Below, in pieces: positions 1 to 15,200 of a stretch of DNA of 64,000 nt. The notes beneath the pieces are model-generated. The model was not told where the DNA came from, did no database searches, and saw only the letters and a program-made list of their open reading frames with translations. The position numbers and the translations under genes were made by a program. Source of the DNA: Halocaridina rubra (taxonomy: Eukaryota; Arthropoda; Malacostraca; Decapoda; Atyidae); assembly GCA_037179515.1 (NCBI GenBank), contig JAXCGZ010003811.1, positions 77,501 through 141,500 on the forward strand. The letters are read 5' to 3'. Within the stretch, counting starts at the first letter, position 1. The number at the start of each line of letters is the position of its first letter.

Positions 1-62
1 AAATCGCCCTCATCAGACCAGGGCACCAAGAAAACATACAACATCAAGAAATAGAGATGGGG
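1..62 (-). mobile_element. LINE 3'-end family fragment (CCTCATCAGACCAGGGCACC)
   Basis: Matches the segments at 5685-5760, 15100-15180, 22010-22060, 25430-25490 and 36215-36300, all containing CYYTCATCAGRCCNGGGCACCAAGAAAACA. At 5758-6000 and 25623-25760 the minus strand of the longer copies encodes RLWNSLPPSVFP-like residues, typical of LINE reverse-transcriptase C-termini. Confidence 0.5.
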
Positions 63-202
63 AGTGTTGTGCCTCGTCAGATGTGAAGGGATGATTAGAG
101 ATGAGTAAAAAAATACGCCAGAGTAGTCGGTGTAGATGTATGTATAGTAAAAGAACAGTAACTGAAGGAGATTATGAATTTTGACCCGACTTTGATCAAC
201 CA

Positions 203-292
203 CGCAGAAAGGTTAAGTTAGGCTAGAATTTGAAATTAAAGGCAAAGCTCAAATTCTAACCTAGCTTAACCTAACCTAACCTTTCTTTGCTG
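203..292. repeat. Fold-back element with TTAGGTT-rich arms
   Basis: Imperfect inverted repeat. Left arm 203-232 (CGCAGAAAGGTTAAGTTAGG... ending GAATTTGA) pairs with right arm 249-292 (TCAAATTCTAACCTAGC... ending CTTTGCTG). The right arm has an extra CCTAA-type repeat. Confidence 0.6.
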
Positions 293-639
293 TTCACATA
301 AGTTCGGTTCCAATTCTTCAGCTCTCTCTCTTTTTATTGCTTGATTAATTATTTCTGACTACCCAATGGCATTGCATAAAATGTCATAAAAATAAAAATA
401 AAGACGAAGGATTGGAAAATTTTCAGTTCCCAAAAGTAACCAAAGATGGCGTTAAAGAAAGAGTGAGTTGACGTCAATATGCCAGTGGCACTAGAAAACG
501 AGTGCCTACCGTTGCTTAGAGCAGCATTGATTTGTATTTTCTTGGTAACCCATGGCCACGTGATCACGGACAGTACGCAGTTTGTTAATGGTTCTGTTAC
601 TATTATTATTATACCCCCTAAGGAAGGAGGGTAAGAATA

Positions 640-804
640 CTTCTTCCGTGGTCCCATGTGTGTCGAAAAAGTCGACTAAATGGGGAGGAGTGAGGGGGCT
701 GGGAATCCCCTCTTCTGTATTTAATTTCCACAAAAAAGTAAAAGTATTGTCTTTGATCAGCCAGTCTCCTTATAAGGGGGAATATGGCTTTAGTATATGG
801 ATGG

Positions 805-836
<32 letters not shown>
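640..836 (-). repeat. S3b repeat copy ending in an ATT microsatellite
   Basis: Antisense copy of the S3b family: GTCGACTAAATGGGG, GGGGCTGGGAATCCCC, then TCTTTGATCAGCC and CCTTATAAGGGGG, followed by ATT repeats at about 807-836. Confidence 0.6.
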
Positions 837-1125
837 CATTATCATTTTTACTTTAAGGGAAGCTTGTATAATGCCGAGGATGTTGATGCCATGGTGGCTG
901 CAACAGTCTTAGAAGAAGAAACCAAGAGGAAGAAGGAGGAAGCCCTCTTTGAAGACATTAGATATGGAGACAAGAGCAAGAAGAGGAAAGTCCTCATGGC
1001 ATAAAAGTACAAGTATCACTAATATGGGCAGTATCTGGCACTAGAGATGCTAATGGCACTAAATAAATATGCCAAGTCCAGTAAGAAAACACTCTAGACA
1101 CGACAACATTGTCATAATATTCTGA

Positions 1126-1258
1126 TTCAAGCTAACGGCTCCCAGTACATACCCCGTTAATTGTTAGGTTAGGTTAAGTTAGGTTAGAAACTGACCTGAC
1201 CTAATCTAACCTAACAGTTAACGGGCATATTTAATGTAATTTGGAGTCGTTATCTTGA
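1126..1258. repeat. Fold-back element with TTAGGTT core
   Basis: Arms TCAAGCTAACGGCTCC (left) and GGAGTCGTTATCTTGA (right, inverted) enclose inner arms CCCCGTTAATTGTTAGGTTAGG and CCTAACAGTTAACGGG. It is MITE-like; no coding content. Confidence 0.6.
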
Positions 1259-1455
1259 CATAGTCCAATAATCTTCGTTTTAAGTGTTAATATAGTTTAA
1301 TACCAATGAATCGGTTTATCACTGAGAGAAATGGACACTTCATATCTCTCCCTGGTCCTTGACATTTGGCTTACTTTATATAATGGCGTTTTACTTATTT
1401 CTACCTATGTTATAATTATATGATATTAACAACAGTAGTGGTAATAACAACGATG

Positions 1456-1457
<2 letters not shown>

Positions 1458-1540
<83 letters not shown>

Positions 1541-1542
1541 GG
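1458..1542. repeat. ATA trinucleotide microsatellite
   Basis: Nearly perfect ATA array of about 28 units. The rest of 1-2096 is AT-rich noncoding sequence, presumably TPST 3' flank, with nothing else I can name. Confidence 0.9.
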
Positions 1543-1965
1543 AAGGACAGTAGACAGTTAAGTGGATAAGATGGCAAAAGAGAAATTCGTAAAAATTAAT
1601 TGCAAATACACTGCTAAGTCCAATGAGTAATATATATACACAGGATCACATTTAATCTATGTACAATATTCTGGAATAACTTATATATAGAAAGTATTTA
1701 ACAAAATTCATAAAGTTCCATTTTTAATATATCGTAGATTCGGTCTCACAAATATTTTAATCAATGATTTAAGCCAATGATTAAAACAAAAAATTATCTC
1801 CAAGACTCTCTTGTCAGGTCCACAATAAATATTTTCTGTTACATTTTCGTTTACATTACTTTATCTCAACCTAATATATTTTTAAGTAGGAGATATTATT
1901 ACTGGCCTTCCACTTGGCTTATATTCCCCAGTTTTCTTGTATATTTTCATGTTTGCTTTTATTTC

Positions 1966-2096
1966 TCCTTGCTAGACCTGCTTGTCTTTCTCCTTGCTAG
2001 ACCTGCTTGTCTATCTCCTTGCTAGACCTGCTTGTCTTTCTCCTTGCTAGACCGGTTTGTCTTTCTCCTTGCTAGACCTGCTTGTCTATCTCCTTG

Positions 2097-2120
<24 letters not shown>
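1966..2120. repeat. 25-bp minisatellite overlapping the TPST stop codon
   Basis: About six copies of CTAGACCTGCTTGTCTWTCTCCTTG. The copy nearest the gene supplies the last TPST codons (KDKQV) and the stop TAG on the minus strand. Units are 25 bp, so the reading frame rotates from copy to copy. Confidence 0.9.
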
Positions 2121-7312
<5,192 letters not shown>

Positions 7313-7377
7313 TTCGAATTATATTAAATAATCTCATATGAGCGAAACGACACGAGAAATATTAAAAAAAAAAAAAA

Positions 7378-7440
7378 TCCAGGAGACGGGGAATTACGCG
7401 CTATGGGGATCTCTCCCGTGAGCTCATACACTGTAAGTAG
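7378..7440 (+). mobile_element. CR1-like LINE 3'-UTR fragment near the TPST start
   Basis: CCAGGAGACGGGGAATTACG, CTATGGGGATCTCTCCCGTG. Short piece of the hairpin-bearing 3' UTR, about 65 bp upstream of the TPST ATG. Confidence 0.6.
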
Positions 7441-8103
7441 ATTTTCCGCGAGAAAATTATGGTCTAGCTACTTGAGGGGCTAAGTGAACGGACTGAAAAC
7501 AGTCTAAATAACAGTGGTTGTCAGTTGCACGACTACTAGACCCAAAACAGATGTTATGCAGGTGTTGGAAGGGACACAATTTTGATTAGACAGAACACCT
7601 GACTTGAGAATAAAAAGTTATTTATATTTTCATGATTTGATTTTCTGGTTTGTCTTTTATGTTGTTATTATTATTATTATTATTATTATTGTCCCAGGTT
7701 TGTCCTTTTTCCCTATTAATATCCATATTTATTGCAAGTTTGTCCTTTTTTAATGTTTGTCCTTTTCATTGTCTGTCTTTTTTGTGAGCCTGTCCTTTTT
7801 CATCGCGAGTCTATTCTTTTTTTCTGGTAACCTTGATGTCCTCCCCAGGCTTCTAACTTTCTTATGACACGTCCATGAAGTTCCAAGAGCTAATTACCAT
7901 TAACTAACTTAACCAATAGTTAACATTCAGAAGTAGTACGTATTACGGGTGAAATTTTATATATATTTTTTTTTCTCCTCGATCATCTACCAATAAACTC
8001 TTATACAGTGTGACAGCATTACTTTGGACTATTCTTTCAGCCTTTTTCTTATAGTTTATCATTCTCTTATTTCTGCCTTGTCCTTAAGCTGCTACTTATG
8101 GTC
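7441..8103. other. Gene-free AT-rich stretch upstream of TPST
   Basis: TPST 5' flank. It contains a short ATT array (7668-7690) and degenerate TTGTCCTTTTT-type repeats at 7695-7810. No promoter motif stands out and no open frame is convincing. Confidence 0.6.
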
Positions 8104-8793
8104 AAGATTCGTTTTATGCACCCTTCAAGTTTTTAACTAAACTATTTTTTTTCTTTTTTACAATTGCACCCGTTTCAGCTTAAGAGGTGACCTACCCTGA
8201 CCTAAACAAATTTAAAAAATAGCAGTTTCAGACTATTTACAAGGTCACATTGCTTCAAAAACGTAAAAAAAAAACATAGGAAAAATATCGTAGAGGGTTA
8301 GGATTGATTTTAAGCATCCCACCTATCTTTAAATAAACTAGTTTTTTTTCCTGATAAGTCTCATGTATCTTGAATGAATATGATTTTTTTCTCGGAAATA
8401 ACTTTGTATGTATGTAATTACCTAATTTTGCTTGAGGGAAAGAGCCCGATGCATGCTTTGTATGTGTAATGACCTAATTGTGTCTACGGGAAAGAGCCCC
8501 AGACCCGTAACTTCCCGTCTCCTGATCGGTTCCATATTTTTACTTAGTGATACCATACTTGTCCTTAAAACTATGGATTGAGATAGCATTAACTACCTCC
8601 TCGCTTACCCAATTCCAATTATCAACTACTCTTACACTGAAAAAGTACTTCCTTACATCCTGCAAAGAAGTTTTCTTACGAAGCTTCAAACTATGACCTT
8701 ATTTGGGCTTTTGCACAGCAGCGCGCACATTTCAGTGTTGGTAACACTGATTTCTTGGTTAGGCTATGGAAAGGGGTGCATAAAACGAATCTT
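8104..8793. mobile_element. TIR transposon, AAGATTCGTTTTATGCACCC family, with LINE inserted
   Basis: The left end AAGATTCGTTTTATGCACCC (8104-8123) is exactly inverted at 8774-8793 (GGGTGCATAAAACGAATCTT). The right 60 bp matches the start of the copy at 50419 when reversed. A CR1-like LINE 3' fragment sits inside (8405-8700). No transposase frame is present. Confidence 0.65.
8405..8705 (-). mobile_element. CR1-like LINE 3' end
   Basis: Reverse complement of 3880-4200: minus-strand remnants SLKLRKKTSLQDVRKYFFS and SEEVVNAISIHSFKDKY, then the hairpin 3' UTR (TCTACGGGAAAGAGCCCC). Confidence 0.8.
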
Positions 8794-10185
8794 AGCCTCG
8801 TAAAGTACTATTTTCTAGGCTAGGTTAAGTTATATTTCCCGACGGTTTTAAAGGTCATATTTACTCAAAACAAAACATAAAGTAGAATATAACTAACCTT
8901 CAAACTGAGATGGGTGCAATTGTAAAAATTTACCCATTTTTTCGCTGGTATATATCCGTATGCTTTATATTTTCTTTCGGAATTTACTTAAATAACTTAA
9001 CCTAACTCAAATCTGAGGCGTTACCTACCTTAAGAAGGGTGAACTTAGGCGTTTATACATCCCCGCTCTCAAATTTAATTTGGTGGTGGTAAGATTTCTC
9101 GGGTAGGCTATGGAACATGTGCATTGAACTAATTTTACCCTACTTTAGCTCCATCTCAGTGTTTCAATGGTGCCCGGGCCCAATGGAGGCAATTTTCATT
9201 GCCCAACCTAGAGTTAACCTTATAAATAAAAGAAGACCAATGACGTTACCGCAACGAAGGCCAAAAGAGCACTGAGCTAACAGTGTTGCCATTCTTTTCG
9301 TTGGGAAGTATCGTACTAGCTTCTCTAAACTATCGTTTTTTCTTTCGGTATTGTTATATGGCTCCAAAAATATAATTTTATCCTACATTACTTAGTTTTA
9401 TCATATGCATTTTTGTGTGCTTGCTAATTAAATGAATTTTGGCCGAGGAAATAGTGCGCCTGGGAACGAGAAACATCTACGAATGGTCATGCATTCGCCC
9501 GTTCGAGCTAATCATGGCAGGCGGTGCACACTGCATGCTTGCTTCGAATCATCACTCACTCTCATGACAGCTCTTCTGTGAGTACAATTTTTGCATTAGT
9601 TATTTGGGCAAACTTCCTTTTTTTTCTCTCCTTTTTTCTAAAGCCACTATGTCGATATGTCATTCCCATATATAAGAGTTTATCATGAATCTGTTTTATG
9701 CGTGTGTAAATTCAAGAACAATATATTGCAACTGTTTTTGGGAATTAACCTTTTAAAAGCAAACCCTTTGCATTATGAGGCAATCAGCAAGATAAAATTG
9801 TAGTCTCAGTGTTTGCTGATTTTGTATTTACTATTATTTTCATGTAGTATTTTAGACCTAATTACAGTATACCTTGTGATGGGAAAAGATATTTTACTGT
9901 TTTGAGTTACATTTATTTCCCAAAATATTATTTGAACCGGAGACTTAGAATTAAATAAAAATAAGAATTTTATTTACATTTTTTTATTTTCTTTTTGTTA
10001 CGAAATGTTTTTTAATCTCAGAATCACGTCTCTGAGGCATGCTGTATATAATGAATGAGAGCAAGCTACAACGAAAGCTAAATTTCATTTACCTGGCCCC
10101 AGGTTTCCCTGATTTAGCCTGACCCAATCATGAAGACTGGGCTCTTGTTCACTGATGATGTTTGAAGAATGTTATATATATCGCG
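8794..10185. other. Gene-free stretch with transposon relics
   Basis: Contains a divergent end of the AAGATTCG family at about 9070-9140 (GGTAGGCTATGGAACATGTG) and degenerate TTAGGTT tracts (8817-8835, 8996-9010). The ORF at 9164-9367 looks random. Otherwise AT-rich; nothing nameable. Confidence 0.5.
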
Positions 10186-10189
10186 AATC

Positions 10190-10283
10190 TCTGACTCTCC
10201 ATTCCTAATGCCAAACGCATGACTTGATCGTGGGTCTGTCATCTCCGGAGTGGAGTGCTCTAACCACTGCACTAATGGTCCTT
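10190..10283 (-). mobile_element. S1 SINE head fragment
   Basis: GAGTGGAGTGCTCTAACCACTGCACTAATGGTCC is the reverse of the S1 tRNA-like head. Confidence 0.5.
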
Positions 10284-10654
10284 TAACATTAAAAACAAAA
10301 TAAATATGCTGGTATTATGCTGGGTCTCCTTGATATTAATTAGCACAATTTCTTTCATCTCAGAATTAAAAAAGGACGAAGATGGACTGAGAAAATTGCT
10401 ATGACCTACCATCAGCATATGGTCTCTATATGAAGGGACAGAACCATCTCTACAAGCCTTTTCAGCATTAAGACTGACTAATCTCAGTGCACAAATGGTT
10501 ACAACATCAAATGCCATATTCACTTTTGAAGCATTCTACATCAAAAAAAAGTCTAGTACCAATGGAGGAGATATTGTCCTGACTAACGACATGAGACAGT
10601 GAAGGCTAATCCAACTCTGGCCAGGATCGAACCTACAGCCAGTATATTAAAAAA

Positions 10655-12260
10655 ACACGAATAAAGCGAGAGCTTATTTTGAAGCATTACTAAATGAAGA
10701 GAACCCAAGAGCAGTATTTGAAGATGGACTTCCAAATGAAGCAGGTACAACAACAGTGACTAGAGGAGAGGTAGAGTGGGCAGTAAGGAAAATGAAAAAT
10801 GGAAAGGCAGCAGGACCTGATAAGATGCCAGTGGAGGTATGGAAGAGTCTTGGAGAGGAAGGCATAGATATCTTGTGGGACTTAATGCAAAAGATCTTTA
10901 GTCAGGAAAAGATGCCAGAGGAGTGGAGAGGAAGCCTAATCATCCCAATCTATAAAGGGAAGGGAGACATTCAGGAGTGTGGAAACTATAGAGGTATGAA
11001 GTTGTTATGTCATACCATGAAGATATGGGAGAAGAACATAGAGAGGAGACTCAGAGAGGAAACGACAATTGGAGATGAACAGTTTGGCTTCGTGCCTGGA
11101 AGAGGGACAGTGGATGCCATATTTGCCTTGAGACATATGATGGAAAAGCATCGGGAGAAACAGAAAGGACTGCATATGGTCTTTATTGACCTGGAAAAGT
11201 CATATGATCGAGTGCCACGTCAAGAGGTGTGGAGGTGTATTAGAGAAAAGGGAGTCCCCGAGAAATATGTAAGAATCATCCAAGATATGTATGAGAGGGC
11301 AGAGGCAAATGTTAAGAGCAGTGTGGGCTTGACGAAAAGTCTCTCGGTAAATGTTGGTCTGCTTTGAGTCCATATCTATTTGATCTGGTCTTGAATGTAG
11401 TAACCCAGGGTATAAGAGATCAGTCACCATGGTGTATGCTCTTTGCATATGACATTGTACTGTGTAGCAACAGACGAGAGGTAGTGGAGGAGAAGCTTGA
11501 GGAGTGGAGAAGAGTGATGGAGGATAGAGGACTGAAAATCAGCGGGGTAGAGGACTGAAAATCAGCAGGAAGAAGAGAGAGTACTTGAGGTTGAGAGATG
11601 ATGAGGATGGGGAGGTCAACTTGCAGGGGGAGGTGTTGAAAAGAGTTGAAAAGTTCAAGTATTTAGGATCAACAGTAGCAGAGGATGGTGACCTAGAGTC
11701 AGAAATAACCCACAGAATACAAGCGGGATGGAAGAACTGGAAGAAAGTGTCTGGGGTGCTGTGCGACAGGAGAATAGGGATTAAGTTGAGGGGTAAAGTG
11801 CATAAGACAGTTGTGAGACCAGCGATGATGTATGGAGCAGAAACATGGGCAGTAAAGAAGACACAAGAGAAAAAACTGGATGTGGCAGAGATGAGGATGT
11901 TGAGATGGATGTGTGGGGTGACAAGAAGCGATAAGATCAGAAACGAGGTAATTAGAGCTACCTCAAAAGTTAGAGAAATATCAGATAAGATACAAGAAAG
12001 TAGACTAAGATGGTATGGTCATGTCATTAGGAGGGATGAACAGTATGTTGGGAGGAGTGGTGATGGAAATGGATATACAGGGTAGCAGAGGGAGGGGGAG
12101 ACCAAAGCGTAGGTGGATGGATTGCATCAATGACGACCTGAGGTCTAAAGGTTTGATGGGTGATGAGGTATGGGACAGGAACATATGGAGAACACTGGCC
12201 AGAAACATCAACCTCACATAAAAGTGGGAAAAGATGTAGACGAAGAAGAAGAAACACTCT
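10655..12260 (+). pseudogene. RTE-clade LINE reverse transcriptase, 5'-truncated and broken
   Basis: Runs from just before the RT through the C-terminal domain to the 3' tail. Intact blocks: KMKNGKAAGPDKMPVE, IPIYKGKGD, EQFGFVPGRGTVDAIFAL, MVFIDLEKSYDRVPR, FKYLGSTVAEDGDLESEI, GAETWAVKKTQEK, RLRWYGHVIRRDEQYVGR, GRGRPKRRWMDCINDDL. Breaks: a short deletion at about 11360 removes the conserved HQGS segment and shifts frame; the second catalytic Asp of FADD is changed (FAYDIVL at about 11447); a tandem duplication of about 23 bp at 11525-11565 adds a stop; another frameshift lies near 12053. The endonuclease is absent. The 3' end CATAAAAGTGGGAAAAGATG plus an AAG tail matches 50862-50908 and 52350-52400. 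It lies immediately downstream of FICD, in opposite orientation. Confidence 0.9.
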
Positions 12261-12280
12261 TTCTTCTTCGAATTTCTTTT

Positions 12281-15200
12281 CTAGGTACTGCCTTCCCAAT
12301 TTTTATTACTTTCAAGCACATAATCGTCATCTATAACATCGCTATATCTCCCTGTTCTGTGCACTCTATCTTGTTCTTCCTCTTTATCAAACCAAAACGA
12401 CTCTTTAATATCACTGTCATATTCTATGTCACCACTCATTATGTCATCTTCATAACTGTGACTATTAATGTTTTTTCTAAAAGATTCTTCTATGATATTT
12501 TCATCTTCTGGCTCCCAATGTGGGGCGGTACCGTCCATTTCCACTTCCGCTTCTATGTCACTTTTCGCTTCATCGTCAGTTTCAGTCATCTCTTCAAAAC
12601 CCGAATCCCTTCTAGAATGTGAGTCCCACTTTTTACGATTTCTAGGAGAGTCAAAGTCTTGGCCAATCTTAGGTAACATTTCTTTAGTGGCCCATAAATA
12701 CACGTCCAACGTCTTCTCGGTGCAATGTGCAATGAAGCGGACGAAAGGTCTGGTGTCCCCTTGATTGGCCAACTGTAGGCAATCATAATATAACATTCGA
12801 TCTTGCTTTCTTATGATAACCGGTGGATAGCCAGCCTATAGAAAAAAAAAATAATTTGATTCCACAGTTATCCTAAACTTGAAGGGTCAGGTATTAATAT
12901 GCATCTGAAAAAACTCTTAAGCATGATGGTGATATTATTATTAATGTTATCATTATTATTTTTTATTCCTGTATAATTATAAGCCAAGCAACAAGCCCAG
13001 CAGGATAAAAATAAATAGCCTTATAAACCAGATGGCTCCAGCAGGGGATGCAACATGGAGAAGAAAAGGAGAAACAGAAGATAAAAAACTAAAATTATAT
13101 AAAACACTACAATTCAGTATTTCAGTAAATGTACTGGCATTTTTTTCCACTATAATTTAAAAATTTTAGCATCAATAAAGCAGAAAAGAAATTTAAAAAA
13201 CTCGTTCCATGTATAAGAGGTGAGGACATGCAAGTTATTATAAACACCTTTTGACTACATTTTTTCAGTAATTTTGGCCACTGGGATATGGTATCAAATC
13301 AGTAAAAGAAAAAAAACACAACAGAAGAACAAATGTGTCTAAATGATAAACGTGTAATGGGGAAGAGTGAGGAGACTGGGAAGCACCTCCTCTGTATTTT
13401 CCTCCAATAAAGTCACGTTTTTTCTTTTTTACACAGCCTCCCCATTTATAGAGAATATTATGTACCTCTGTATATAGATACAATACTAACCTGCATAAGC
13501 AAAAAGTTCATAAGAAGTCTTGCTGTTCTCCCATTACCATCGGAAAAAGGATGGATAAACACTAATTTGTAATGAGCCAGAGCTGCGTATTTAATAGGAT
13601 GCATACTCTGAGCAGGGGCAGAATTCAACCAAAACACAAAATCCTCCATCAGTAACTGCAGATGCGTTGGGGGAGGAGGAATGTGATTGCTTACATATAC
13701 CTGTGGAAAAAAAATCATTACTTCTCGAGTGGATTTACATTTAGTAAATTAATTCTTGTAATAACAATGTACTGTACATTATGATGTCATGTAAATGTAG
13801 CCTACTTTAAGAAGCTAAAAGGAGACAACATGGAAGTAGAAAATCTTGCTATATAATTTTATTTTTTAAATGGGACACAATTTGGTCGTAATTTGTTGGC
13901 TATTCTATGTGTTGCTATTAGTCATAATCTCTAATTATAGTTTAAAATGTACCTGAGTTGTACGAAGCTGTCCAGCTTCTAATGGATCCGCATGGCCGAG
14001 GACTCTGCGATGTATTTCAAGGATATCATAGAGAGAAATACGGCCCACTCTATGAACTAAAGTTGTGTTGATATATTTCAAAGCCATATCAAGACCTAAA
14101 ATCTCATTGTGTTCCATCACGCTCTTACCTGAAGTATTTATTGATAAGACAGGAATTAGTAATAGAGTACAATGGCCACAATCCCCCTAGTAAGGGAGGT
14201 GGCCGAGTCAAAAAACACATATGCATCTAAAGCTAATATACCTCAAGTATTCCTTTTAGATCCTTGGGGACAAAGGGCTGATACAATTCCCAACTACTAC
14301 ACTTCTTGGGTCATTCACAGGGCAAGTGGGCTCTTCTACTGTGAGGTCTGACAGCTGCAGCTGGTTTACCCCCACTGGCAACACCCCAACAAGAATTGGA
14401 AAAAAACACTAATTCACCAGAATGTTCTAAAACAAATCAAAAAAAGAGAACGAAAGTTTCGTACAGAAAATGAAAATTTAATTAGATAAAACTAAGGGTG
14501 CTTCAGCTTATGTTTTCAATCACTGAATGTAGGGGAGAGATGTATCTGGTCATAGGGAAGATAGAAAAGTCACCCTTGTATTGGAAGCATTTAACTGAAA
14601 GGTCGCTGATTTTCCATATGTCTCCCTGATTATTCAGCCAATAACTGGAGATAACTGGATTTATATGATTGGAGAAAGGGCTTGGGCCCTGGCTATATGG
14701 TAGATATATACTTAGGCTCTGTGTCATCTCTGTCCCTTGTCTCTGCCTTTTTGATTAAAAAGTACAGTATCGACGAGGGAAAGACTGGTGATACTATCCA
14801 CCTGAAATTTGTTCTGGATCCCAGGATAGGAGAAAGAAAAGAATGAATGTGGGAAAAGTATGATGATGTCCTGCTACCTCCCTTTTCAGTGCAGCAACCC
14901 TGTTAGCTTTAGAAGGATAGAGCAATACCACCTTGTGAAACAATAGAAATAGCACTGTTTTATGTGTTACAGTTAGTCCCCATTCAAATAGGATTGCACA
15001 CAATAAGTGAAGTAATACAGTAGTTGCATTATGGTACAGCATAGTAAAAAGGTAATAACTCTAGTCAGGCACTCTAGTTAAGTTTCCTGCTTTTTTTTTA
15101 CACCAGGATGGGCAAATAAAAAATAGACTAAAACTGCCCTCATCAGGCCTGGGCCCGAAGAAAAAGTAAACAGAAACAGATGCAGTAACATATTAATTAA

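Noticed and set aside
582..1004. 140-aa frame ending KKRKEEALFEDI-like
   Set aside because: It starts in an S3b repeat and passes through an ATT array. The last 50 residues (DVDAMVAATVLEEETKRKKE) look more protein-like, but I see no start, splice or family support.
12170..12764. Plus-strand frames over the FICD last exon
   Set aside because: Antisense shadows of FICD exon 6; the minus strand carries the recognisable Fic C-terminus.
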